Part shown: one piece after another, positions 1-11,800 of the stretch
Position numbering within the stretch: position 1 is the stretch's first letter
Layout: every line of letters starts with the position of its first letter
From: Acridotheres tristis
Taxonomy: Eukaryota > Chordata > Aves > Passeriformes > Sturnidae
Direction: 5' to 3'
Assembly (NCBI GenBank): GCA_037013685.1
Contig: CM072887.1
Location: 53,433,154-53,497,153, forward strand
Length of the DNA: 64,000 nt
Position numbers and translations under genes: made by a program
The notes under the pieces: model-generated
The model's input: only the letters and a program-made list of their open reading frames with translations
Told to the model about the DNA's origin: nothing
The model's database searches: none

Positions 1-2172
1 TCAAATATTACTAGGCTCATGAATTCTTCCTTACGTATTATTATTCAAAAAAATACAGCCAACACTGCCTTTATGGAGAAAGAAAAACCTGAGTATCATT
101 TTCCAATTAACTCTTCTGGATCTGCATGAAAGTGAAACCAGCAACAGCAATTTTAGGCCGGGTTTTCTAACCACTGCACCTAATCACTACCTTTTGAAGC
201 ATTTTATTTCCCAAGCTGTGCCATAGAAAAATCTCTGCAATCACAACACAAACTCAAGTCACAAGAGTGGCAGAGCACACGCTAAAAAACTTATAATAGT
301 CTAAGTACCCAAAAAACCAAGAAGCAGCACTGGGTGAGACTTATGCCCTACTGAACACCACAAGTCCAGAAACACTTCAAATAGAAAGCAGTCCTTTAAT
401 CTGAATAATTTACCCTAAGCCAGACCTGATCTCCCACTTTTCAAATGCAAGTTATTCAGTGAATGCAACCATCTATGGCACATTATCATAAACGGAAATT
501 TGATAACTGTCACCTTCTTAATCTTTCAAGTATTCCGTCTTTTGTCAGGCTACTGTAATCCAGGATATCAATGACTACACAAGCAATTTGTCTCCACTTC
601 CATATTTCCATTTATTCCATCTCACACTCAAATCACCAGCAGGCCGATGACTTCACAGCCAACAGCTGTCAGTCACTATCCTTCCAACAAACCAGCCACT
701 TTATATTTAGCAGGGATCAAGAAAAAACAAAACTGAGGTCTACCCCCTTAAATACCATGTGTACATGATTTGCAGGTCTTTCCCTTCATTTCCTGGGACC
801 TTCCCTCCTGTTGTGCTCTTCAGGACCAGAGAAGCCAGCCAGGAGCAACTCCAGATGACTCCAAACAGAAACATATTTTCTCTTGCAAGCATCTAAGTTT
901 CTCCACCCGAGCTGAGGAATGAACTCCACAACACAGCAGTGAAAATGTGCATGCTGCTATTTTTCTCAAGAAGCGCTGCCCATCCCAACAATTCCTGGAT
1001 GAAAAAACACTATTCAGACAACAAAATCATAAGCTTATGAGTTGAATCTTTAGTCAGAGAAACAAGATTTCTTCCAACTTTCAGGAATGTGACAATAACA
1101 GCACATCTAGCCCCGCTTGATAAGTGGCAGGCAATTCTCCATATAAGGTGAAAAATGTGCTAGTGTAGCTCATGCAACACTGCTAATTCCCTCCCTGTTC
1201 TCAATATTCAAGAACATAAATGAACATATAAATCAGCTTGGTAAGTAAAATATAAATCAGTTTGGTAAGTAAACCTTTTGCTTACTTGCAGCTATAAACC
1301 ATCTAGACAGTGCTTGGGACATAAAGAATTTTGAACTTAACTATTTAATTCCTTTTAAACACTTGGTATTCATATCACAGCAGTGCATAAATTACTGTAA
1401 ATGTGAGAAGTCCCACCCCCATTTGATGCCTAAATTCCCTTTATACTTTACCATTCCCCAGCCAACCTGTTCCTTCCAGCCCCTGACTAATCACGTTGCT
1501 GATGGCAAGCCAGGGGAGCAGCCAGGGAGGGCAAGAAGGGCTTGAGGGCTGGGTGAAACCTGGCAGCCTCACACAACCACCGCTCACACTCCTCCTGCCA
1601 GCCCCTGGGCTGGTGGAAGCACCAGGATATTGGCACAGGACTGCTGCTACTACTGCTAAGAACTTTCATCTCAGCTCTGATTGTCCCATCATCTCTACGC
1701 AATGGCAACAGAAACATAAGCAGCATGTACCTAGCTGTGCACCACAAGAAGATTGCAGGCGTTACTCATTAAGAGACTGATGAAAAGACTTGCACTGATT
1801 TTTATGAGCTCTGCACTAGAATGTAAGCCCAGGAGAAAGCTACTTTATATGATCCCCTCCCCTCAAAACAAGTTCGAAAAGATGTATCAGTCCTGGCAGC
1901 GAAATTCACCTTCTTTTGTAGTTAGTCCCACATCCCAACCCCTCCCACACTCCCTTCACCGTTTTTTACACATTATTAGTTATTTTAATGATCTGCTAAA
2001 CTGCACAATGAGCCCTCTGGATGGGGTATTTTCCTAAGGAATGATGTACCAATGACCAACAGAGCATAAAAGACAGGAGATTCAGAACAAGTCCTCAGAG
2101 GTCTTTTGAAAAACACTCAAAACTGAGAGGATTACCAGGGGACAGAAAGCATCCTAAAATCTTGTTGGCAAC
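1..2172. other. AT-leaning non-coding stretch, no gene seen
   Basis: Open frames here are short and overlap on both strands, and none resembles a known family. The one structured item is a 24-bp tandem duplication, listed separately. If the CpG island near 19 kb drives a leftward gene, this could be intron; that is inference only. Confidence 0.5.
1228..1275 (+). repeat. 24-bp tandem duplication carrying GGTAAGT twice
   Basis: Two adjacent 24-bp units (1228-1251 and 1252-1275) differ at about two positions. Each contains ATAAATCAG followed by GGTAAGT, so the splice-donor-like heptamer is duplicated on the plus strand. There is no sign that either copy is used. Confidence 0.85.
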
Positions 2173-2188
2173 GGGGGGGGGGGGGGGG
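2173..2188 (+). repeat. Poly-G homopolymer, 16 G
   Basis: An uninterrupted run of 16 G lies in otherwise AT-rich DNA. Such runs can form quadruplexes and are prone to length error in sequencing, so the exact count is uncertain. Confidence 0.95.
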
Positions 2189-3357
2189 CAATAATTAAGC
2201 TATTAAAAAAAGAACCAAACCCAAAGTTCATTAACTACTCTGGAGATGTTGTACTCTAGAAGTCAGTGACTTGTAGGAGTTTCCACACACACTGCACATA
2301 TACATTTCAAATGCCGGTGGGAACAGTGAGGAAACAGTTCACTACTTTCTTGATCTTTAACAAAAATATATGAAAAAGTTTGATATACTTGAGCCACAGA
2401 AATTTCAGAAAAATCAGATGATAGCCTCAGCTTGCAAGTCTTCCTAGTTTATCCACATTCAGCCATCTTGTGATACCCCCAAGGCAAGAAAATGCAACAT
2501 GATGCGCTAAGAAGGCATCACAAACCAATTAATTGCTATCAAAACTGTAGGCTTCTATTAGTCAGAGATTCTATTTTGCTGACTTTTTTGAACATCATCA
2601 TCCATTGCACTATCATGTAAAGTAGCATAGCCCATGAAATACTATGAGTCAGCAAATTATCATAATGATATGCAACCGAATTTAGAACTGTTTGCTGTGC
2701 CCTGTAACAGAAAAAAAAATCAGGAGAATTAACTCTAAACGTTATTTAATCCTTACAGAATAACTCTATTAAGCACGTTTGCAGTCATTCACATCTAAGA
2801 CTCTCATTTCCTGGAACCTTATCTAATCTAAATTCCATATGGAAGATTTTAGCGGTATATAAAGTTGCATACAAATTAACCACACTCCAATTCATACAGA
2901 TAAAATAAAACTGTAAATTTAATAGTGATGAAACTAGAGCTGTCAAATTATATCTGAACTAACAACAAAAAGTTCAGACGTTTTTGTACAAATTTAGTTT
3001 TAAAGGACCTATTATATAGCCTTAATTCAGAGGATAACTCTGATGTGGCTTAGCACAAACATGCTTCTAGTTGATTCACTTTTTATTCAGGGAATGCAAA
3101 AGGGAATGTCTATTATCCATGTGATAGCAAAGACCTCACATGGCTAAACCACAAACTTGGAGCTTTTCAGGATTTAGGGCTTAAAGCTTCAGAGATTATG
3201 GCTCCTGATGCAAAACCAGTTCAGAAAGCACGGCAGGAACCAGAATAACATTCGGTAGAGAGAAATTTAGTGTATCTTTACAACATGGCTTCTCCATAAA
3301 CTTCCCATGAACTTTCAAAGATACCACTTAATCATTCCTATCTTTTCTCTGCAAAAC

Positions 3358-3363
<6 letters not shown>
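2189..3363. other. AT-rich non-coding stretch, nothing recognised
   Basis: There is no open frame of note, no identifiable repeat family and no convincing exon signals. Confidence 0.5.

Positions 3364-3404
<41 letters not shown>
3364..3404. repeat. (TA)n microsatellite, about 20 units
   Basis: A perfect alternating TA tract runs for roughly 41 bases and ends in TATGTATAG. It is a standard dinucleotide microsatellite and likely polymorphic in length. Confidence 0.97.
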
Positions 3405-3408
<4 letters not shown>

Positions 3409-6400
3409 AGACTTATTATAAAATGCCAATAATGAATGGAAAAAATTTAAACCAATAATGAAGAATTATGAATAATCTCTGTACCATAATACTAAGTGAA
3501 ATATGGTAATCAATGTATTATAGATTCAGTTTCTACAAACAACCTCAACTACAACAATTCTACAGAGATATTCATATGGATGAAAGCAAAAAGCCAACAG
3601 CAAAACATAAAAGTTTCCCATGAAAAGGTCTTTGTCTGAGGAAGATAGCTGCACAATAAGAATTTCCTATCTCAAGAGGATACAGAGAATACAAGTGAAC
3701 AAAAAGTTAATGTCAAGCTCTCATCCTGAGATTCAAAACCAGTTAACTCCGCATAGCTGCTTGAAATATTTACCAAACAAGTTTTATTTGGGAGAGTGTC
3801 CTCCCTATAACACATAAATCCCACTGAAATACACAATACAGCAAGAAATGAAAAAAAAAAGTCAGCACGTGGGCCAGAGAAAATAAAGCACTGTTCCAAA
3901 CTGAAGTAAATCGTTATGAAAGAAACAAAACGTTTAAATAGTGTTACTGGTCAAGCACAGCTGAGACACTGGGAAAATCTTGCATTATGATTTTGCGGTG
4001 GGGACAAAGTAGTAGTAAATGTAAGTATTTTAAATAATCTGGACACTTTTTTTGATGACTTAGCCCCATTTGTTACTCTTCATAGCTGGCAAGTGGGAAG
4101 TCTTAATTTCTAAACCACTTTTATACAAGTAAGAAGTAGCCACTGATTAAGAATCAGTCTGAATACAGCAAATGGAATATATCCCCTCCTTTATGTCTGG
4201 GGCCTAACGTTCATAAAGTGCAAGAGAACAAACATAATTGACTAAAGTCAAACTTGAAAAGAAGCAATAAAAACCCTCCCTTTTCACCCGTTCTTAGCTC
4301 TGAATACACAGTCATTTACAATACAGGGTTTAGTGAATGATCTATCAGTATCAGCCTTGGGTGACACCCTCTCCTACAGAGATAATTGTGCACGTGGACA
4401 ATTTGCAGGACACGTTCCCTAATAAAAATGCTGGCTCAGAGATTTGACAGTCACAATTCATCACAGATATTTTCACCCTTAGAACTATACCAACAAAAAC
4501 TAAACTGATTCATGGTACCAGCCCCCCTCCATGTATCATTCCAGGAAACATTTCACAATAACAACACTGCTGATGGCCAAACACTGAAGCCAATCCTGAT
4601 CCTGCCAGTGAAGAGTTGCCTCCCAGCAATGCATATTCTGATCTCCTGCCTGGCCTAAATTTAAACTCCAGAGACAGGGCACCCATCCCTTCCCCAAAGA
4701 AATGTTCTACTGATTTATGAGGTCTGACTATAAGGATGATCTTTTTATTCAGATTACACTTCCTGCTAAGCTTACTACTTTCAATTTTTATCATTCATAA
4801 TCGCTTACAGTGTCTTAAGTAACAGCCCCTTAAACACAAGAGCTACAGCTTTCAGGGATGATGATTAGCATGTTAGCTCTCTCTCCCCATGCCCACTAAG
4901 CTAAGCTAACCCACATTCACATCTTACTTTACACCACTTGAACCAGCCTCCAGTATGCAATCATTTGTTACTCTTGTTACAAATGCTGCCCAAAATAAAC
5001 ACCATGTCCTAAACATCACAGATTTTTAGACTGCTGTGAAGTGCCTGATAATTTATATACATTATATTCCCTCCTACTGCTGCAATGCCCAGACCTGAAG
5101 GCAAAAACCCTCATGGAGCCCTACAACAACTGCAGCACCCAGCACTGTTACACCCTCCCCGACTTCTGTAATTCAGTTTCTGGTGGTCAGTCTATGTTTC
5201 CATAAAACACTAGTTTGCTGTGCAAGAATATTCCATGTCTCTGCCATCACTACTGCCAGACGTCTGCCTGGTCCCATCTTCTCCTTGCTCCAGTTATTCT
5301 CCACTTCAGCAGCATGCCTCGAATTCAGCTCCATCTCTTTGACACTTAGATCATCCTGAAGGATTTGCAGAACATCTTGAACCGTTTACAAGTATCAATC
5401 GTTTTCCTCATACCTCTCCAGAACAACCTTGTGCTACTTTTAAAGAACACACTGGACACCATCAGGCACGTCCCTCCACTGCCAACAGGGAGGGAAACCA
5501 GCACCGGGTGCTGGGGTCAGGCACAGAGACTCTACTGAAGCCTCATCTGACGCCACAAAATTAATGAAATCTTTTCCATTCCCAGTGGCAACAGGCAAAA
5601 TACAAGGCAGCAAAAGGGATCTGTGGCTTTATAATATGCTACTCAAAATATCTGCTGATGGTCATAAGACAGAAAGAATATGCCAAAAAAACTGTATGAT
5701 GTAGTCAGTTGGCAAATGGGGAAAATCACACACAAAATGAAATGCATTCAGCACTGTAAAAGCAGGGCTGTGGGAAATTGCTGGTTCTCCATATAAGGAT
5801 CCAATATTTTTTCAATTTGCCAGCATAGCATAAAGCACATTAAAAAAATCTTAAAATAAAATTCTAAATGTTAACCATGAAGAAAACTTTTTACAATATT
5901 TCTCAAGAATGTTCATTTTGTACACCCATGAGTCCTGATTTTATAATTTGCAGCCAGTCTAAATGAAAAATAAGAGTTTTTTTACTTTCTCCATATAAAA
6001 TGTCAACCACCTTTTTAATTGAGAGCTAGAAAAGTGTAATTGAAAATTACTAACCTCAAGCACTCATTAGTAACAAATCCAAACCCCAGCTGAATACAGC
6101 CCTAATAGGATTAAAGAGACATTCAGGATGATGTATGTAGACCTGGTATGCAAGAAAAGCTGAAGAAAAATCTGTATCTATCCATAGAGCAAGGATCACA
6201 CAAAGCCCTGGGAGGAGCAGTACTTTGGTACCAGATGTGCACACGCATTTTTCCTGGTGCCTCCCTCCCTCCCAGTGTTGTTGGAGCTACAGATGCACAG
6301 GCCCCCTCAGGACTGCAGGCTGGAGATATCACTACTGGGCTCAGAAACTGCGACTGTCACCCAAGCTCCCACAGAAAGAAACAGCGAATTGCTGGCCAAG

Positions 6401-8220
6401 CACCTCATGGCAAGGCATTTCCAAGAGCACAGCCACCTTCTGCCTATTTTTAATGGCTCTTTATCACTTCCCCCACCACACAAAGCTCTTCAACAAGTGA
6501 GATGTTCAGTCCACCACGCCTACAACAATCACACATACAGGTAAGCAGTTCTCAGGCTGAATTTCATGGTCTCAAGGTCCTTCTGTGAGCATCAAAATCA
6601 TTGAGCATGAGATTTCCGATTGATCACATGCCACTGGCTGAACATCTAAGGAGGCTCAGGAGGGTAAATGATTTTTTCCCAAGTCAATTTTAAATTGGCT
6701 TCCTAAATTGTCTCCAGATCCTTTCCAGACAGCAGAATGGAAATAATTAGAGGTGGCTGGAAAATGGAATTTTTGTCCTGTGGGGAAAGTCTGATAGTCC
6801 TGTACTTATTTTTATGCTAACACAGGCCAAAGTGTAAAAGCCTTAAAATATTAAACAGAGCAAAATACTGTAAGGTATTCTGAAACAGCATCCTGCACGC
6901 CCTTTGGCTTTTTTTTGTTGCTAGAGAAAAGTCCATTCCTCGCATGGGCACACCAGCAGCCCACATAAATGCTCAGCTTTTAGCCCGAGTTCCTTTCTGC
7001 TCTCCAAGACCACAAGGCAGTGACTAGCACTGTTGACACAAGCTCTCCACACATCTCGTCCTACTCCTCTTGCTGCATGGGCTAGACAGGAAGACAGCAG
7101 GAATTGCAGTTAATCACTGCTCTCTTGTTCATCTTCTGAACAAACAAATTTAAATAACATGTTTTGGAGGTTTGAGTGAGAAGGTCTCCCCATTTCAAAA
7201 CAAACCTTTGTTAGTCCGAAGTGATTTATTCTAACTTTTTCTGATGCATATTGTGGAACCAACAGTTTCCCACTACCCAGATGCAAACTAAGCATAGTAC
7301 AGAGCTGGGAGCTGAGATACCATGGGGGGATACACAGAGGTGATCTCTAGAAGTCGTACACAAGCTGTGAACATGAGATTCACTCTCAACACCTCTTATG
7401 GAGAGGAACACAACTTCCCTCCTATTCTCCATGTACAGCACCATGCCTTCTACTGCCTAACCAGAGACACACTGTCACACCAAGGACCTAGGGAACTATG
7501 TCAAGTAAAACTTTCTTCCTGACACCATGGAGATGGCTGCTTCATGCAAGTCATGCAAGTCATCCAAGTAGAATGCCTCATGGGAAAACCTTCAGTGCCA
7601 TCACTCTGTTAGGGTTCTTCTCTGCAGCTGTTTAACTGACAGAGCCATGGAAATCCTGAGTACACATGAATTGTGCATCATTTAATTCTTGGCTTCAAGT
7701 GCCTTTGACTAGTACTCCTGATGAGGATGACACTTCTGTCTATAACTTGCTCTGAGTTACCATTCCCTCAGTGCAACTTTCCACTGTACAGCTAAGGAGA
7801 TCTTGGCATCTCTTCCTCTCCAGGTCATCTGGCAACTCTTCCAACAGGAACCTGCAGCATGCTGTCCAAGCACGGCTGAAGCAGACAGGGCCTGAAGCAC
7901 AAAATGACTAGACATGAACACCAGAAAAATTGCTTATTCCATTGTATCTATCTTTCTCCAAATGCTCTTTCCAAGCCAGACCAAGGTAGCAGGGGAAATA
8001 AAGAAGCCCTTCATTACACAAGGGGAAGAGAGTGATTTCATCATTTCAAAATTTCCTCCTCTGCTAACCTTCCCAGATGGAAACGCTGCTTCCGATAAGC
8101 TTTATACTGAAGACTACCTACAAGAACAGGGCTCAAAAAAGAAGGCTTGATGAAGAAGGTGAAACAGTGCAGAGAAGTTTTTTTGGTACTCTTGACTTAG
8201 CTGGCCACTGTCTTGGGAAC
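3405..8220. other. Non-coding stretch with scattered chance open frames
   Basis: At 6123-6544 three overlapping plus-strand frames stay open for about 90-100 codons, and a consensus donor (CAG, then GTAAGC at 6541) follows. None of the frames resembles a known protein, and three frames open together suggests chance or a non-coding exon. A 9-bp unit repeats three times at 7542-7568. Nothing else is recognisable. Confidence 0.45.
7542..7568 (+). repeat. 9-bp tandem repeat, three copies
   Basis: TCATGCAAG occurs at 7542-7550 and 7551-7559, followed by TCATCCAAG at 7560-7568. Confidence 0.85.
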
Positions 8221-8886
8221 TAGCTGGAAAGTGGCCCAGCAGAAAATAACCCGGGGGTACTGGTTGACAGCCAGCTGACCATGAGCCAGTGTGTGTCCAG
8301 CTAGCCAGGAAGGCCAATGGCATCCTGGCCTGGATCAGCAATGGTGTGGCCAGCAGGAGCAGGGCAGGGATTGTCCCCCTGTACTCGGCACTGGTGAGGC
8401 CACACCACGAATCCTGTGCTCAGTTTTCCCAATTCAAGAAGAACATTGAGGTGTTAGATTGTTCCCAGAGAAGGGCAATGGATGTGGTGAAAGGTCTGGA
8501 ACACAAATCCTATGAAGAGCACTTGAGGGAGCTGGGGGTGCTTAGTCTGGAGAAAAGGAGGCCCAGGGAAGACGTACAACTGCCTGAAAGGGGGCAGTAG
8601 CCAGGTGACATTTGGCTTCTTCTCCCAGGAAAACAGCAACAGGTCAAGAAGACATAACCTTTAGCCACACCAGAAGAGATTTAGGTTGGACAAAAGGAAG
8701 AATTTTTTCACTGAGAGGGAGGTTGAGCATTGCAATGGGCTGCCTAGAGAGGCAGTGGAGTCACCGTTTCCAGAGGTGTTTAAGAAATGACTGGACCAGG
8801 CACTGAGTGCTATGGTCTTGACAAGGTGATTTTCAAAGGTTGGACTCAATCTTGGAGGTCTTCTCCAACTTTAATGATTCTGTAAT
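8221..8886 (+). mobile_element. CR1 LINE fragment, 3' end, plus strand
   Basis: The segment opens at a TAGCTGGAAAGTGGCC motif typical of the C-terminal part of CR1 ORF2. It carries the conserved stretch encoding [11 protein letters not shown] (about 8310-8342), then the coding and 3' UTR segments of CR1, and ends with ATGATTCTGTAATT, a decayed octamer tail. The reading frame is broken: one piece is open at 8289-8600 (103 codons) and then stops. CR1 is the dominant non-LTR retrotransposon of birds and normally inserts 5'-truncated, as here. A 55-bp piece (8312-8366) is identical to the CR1 copy near 60.9 kb, so both belong to related subfamilies. It is immobile. Confidence 0.93.
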
Positions 8887-11800
8887 TGCTTCCTCCTCTT
8901 TTAATTTTTCTATACAGTGAGGCAAGTTTTGCAAAGTTAAAAAAAAATCATTAACAATCTCAAAGGCAGTCAAAGAGAGGCAAGATACTAAACCATGCCA
9001 GTTTCCTTTCATCAAAGACACAGATTCACAGCATATATCTATAAGTTATAACGCCAGCAGGTTCAAACTTGTTCTGAACAGACACAAGAGATCACTGCCC
9101 ACACTTGGAGATAAGCAAAAGTCTTTTGAACACTTAGCATGGCTCTGGGCCAAGCTAATAAACTCTGCTGAGCCACAGAGACATCTCTGTGCCATTACCT
9201 CGGGCTCGGCACAGCTGGCAATGCTCAGAGTGCTTCGTGCTGGCACAAACCACAACAGGCAGAGCTCATTCCTGGCTGCCTTCATCACAGCATGGAGAGG
9301 GAAATGCCACCATACTCACAGCTTTGTCTTCAAGCCTTGACTTCAATCTTGGGGCTGTTCATAGCCATTTATTGGCAATATCCATCCAACAAAAAAACAT
9401 TTTGGGACAGTTTTTGACTCAAGTGTCAATATTTTGACATGGACATTACATTTTTCACCTGAAGGTGATGAAAAGTGTTGCAATGAGAATCTAACTAAAC
9501 CAATACACTTGGCTTTTGCTTTGAATTACACTGTTTTACAACAGCTTTTTCTGTTGAAAATTAGGAATTTGCACATTTGCACCAGGCTTCTTAAACAAAA
9601 CAGCATTTTAATTCAAGTGTTTCTTTGGAATGCTTCCTCAACCCTCTGAAGAGCACATCTTACTGGGTTGGGTGGGGGAGCAGAAAAGGGAATGATGAGA
9701 CTTACACGTTGTTTACAGTGGGTAGAGCTGCCAGGCTTCTATCCAGTTTTAAGACGCACAGCCTTTGAAAGCCCTTATGTCTGGTCTTTGACTCAAAAAT
9801 GACATCTCTACAGACAGAGGGGTATGGGGTTGTAAAACCAAAGCATATTTTCTTAACACTGCTCCAGAAATATCCTCTGCTAAACGTGTAACAGATGCAT
9901 GTTCCTCATTAAAAAAGTGTTGCTATACATTATGTCTTGGCTGTAGACAGATTCTGGCAGAGATTGATACACTGTGGACATATAATTCATGGGTCTAGTA
10001 TGTGAACTCTGGACCCTGCTTAACCTGCTGAGGTCCTGTTGTGGATCTTGGGCCATGGAAATGGGAGCAAAGGGAGAGAGCAGACAGATGTGGAGGACCA
10101 GTGTGTAGCTGAGAAAACAACAAAGCTATTGGACGAACTTTTCTCAACACCACCCCCAGGCACCCAGCTTTTATTCCCATTTGTATAATGAACTAGAAAA
10201 GCAGCACCAATTCCAGCTACCTTTCTTTGAGAGGAAAAAGAAATCATCACTTCATGGTGACCATTTTCTTCCTTGAGTAGCCTCTGGCCTTTTGTTGAAA
10301 TTTAACTTTTGGGTTTTGGAAAGGTAAGTCCTAATGATGAATTATAATATATTTTTTTGACTGATTGGTGCTTAAAACCTGCCCATGCTAATCATAACTT
10401 CATAATCCACAGGGAGACCCTCAGTTTTATTCCTTGCCTGGTATTCAGACTTCCATTTAATTACTGGTTACTTAGATTTATAGGCAGATTTGCTGAAAAC
10501 AGTGACTCTGTGTGCAGACAATAACCTTTTGATGGGTATGGTAGTAAAACTGAAATTCCTATGTAAACAGGACCAAATTTTAAAAGTAGCTGGTGTAGCT
10601 CTCTAATGAAATTGGCAGCACTGTGTGGGTACTTTGTCTTGGAGAATGCTAAATGGTGCATAGCCAGCATTTGCTCCATAAACTGTCAAACAAGAGAACC
10701 GCAACTGTTCGGTGATTTGTTTTTCTAATGTAGTTCTCTACTATGGGAAATGTCTTTTCCATGACCAAATGTAGAAGCTGTCAGGATCCAAAAGAAATAG
10801 AGGGCAGAAAGATGATGTCTAGAAGGTATCTCCCAGCAGAGAAAAAAGGAGAAAGAAAACATTTCTCAAAGACCCAGTTTTGGGAGCACTATAAAAAAGC
10901 AAAACACTCTGGAAAAAATTATTTCAAGGATGCTATAATTAATTGTTGGGCATCAATTACGGTACTATAACACTCAAATTTCTCTCTCTTTATTAGGTAG
11001 CACTGATGATAATATTGTTGTATATCTCCATAGGAAGATTAAACAACAATATATACATCTGGTATCTTTCTTCTCAGGGCCTTCTATTACTTTACAAAAT
11101 GAAACAAACTTCATCAGCTTAGAAAGGCAGAAAGCCCCCCTGCCATTACTAACAAAACGAGCACTGCAAATAAGTGATACCTGAGCTCTATGCCTCAGCA
11201 AATGAAGCAGTATATGAGCACTGATTCCAAGTTTCCTATTTGGTTCAATATTCCTCTCAGCACTTCATTGCTGTTTTAGGCTCGTGTCAGGCAACAATTT
11301 TGTTCATAATAATAAAGGGTAATTAAATAGGTTAAAGTCTTTGCTACTGATGAAAGGATGTCCCCAGATCAGAATTTTAAAAACAATCAGTATGGACCAA
11401 CTATTTCAGACAGGTGCTTTGGTGAAGTGTGTCTCTCAATAATGGAAAAAGCAGCACAGCTCTCCTTTTCCTACTTCTGTTTGGACCAGAGGAAAAAAAA
11501 AAAGAGAAAAAAAGACACAGATTTCATCACCGGAATTCAGACCTCATCTGATCTGGTCCTCAGGAAGACACACAGCATTTAAATATATGCAATGGCTATT
11601 AAGGGATGGATTCTGGAGGAATAATCAGATGGACAATATTTTTACCAGGGTTCAAGTGTCTGCAATACCCAGTAAAATAATCAAGGCTACTCTGAGCAGA
11701 CTGCAAGACTCCTCTGTGCATGTAGATACTTCCCAGAGGTGCAATTGCAGCTCCTAATTAAGCCTTGCCAATATCTGCTGCACACTTGCAAGCGGCTGAT

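Noticed and set aside
8289..8600. 103-codon protein
   Set aside because: It is part of the CR1 ORF2 C-terminus inside a truncated retrotransposon, not a host gene.
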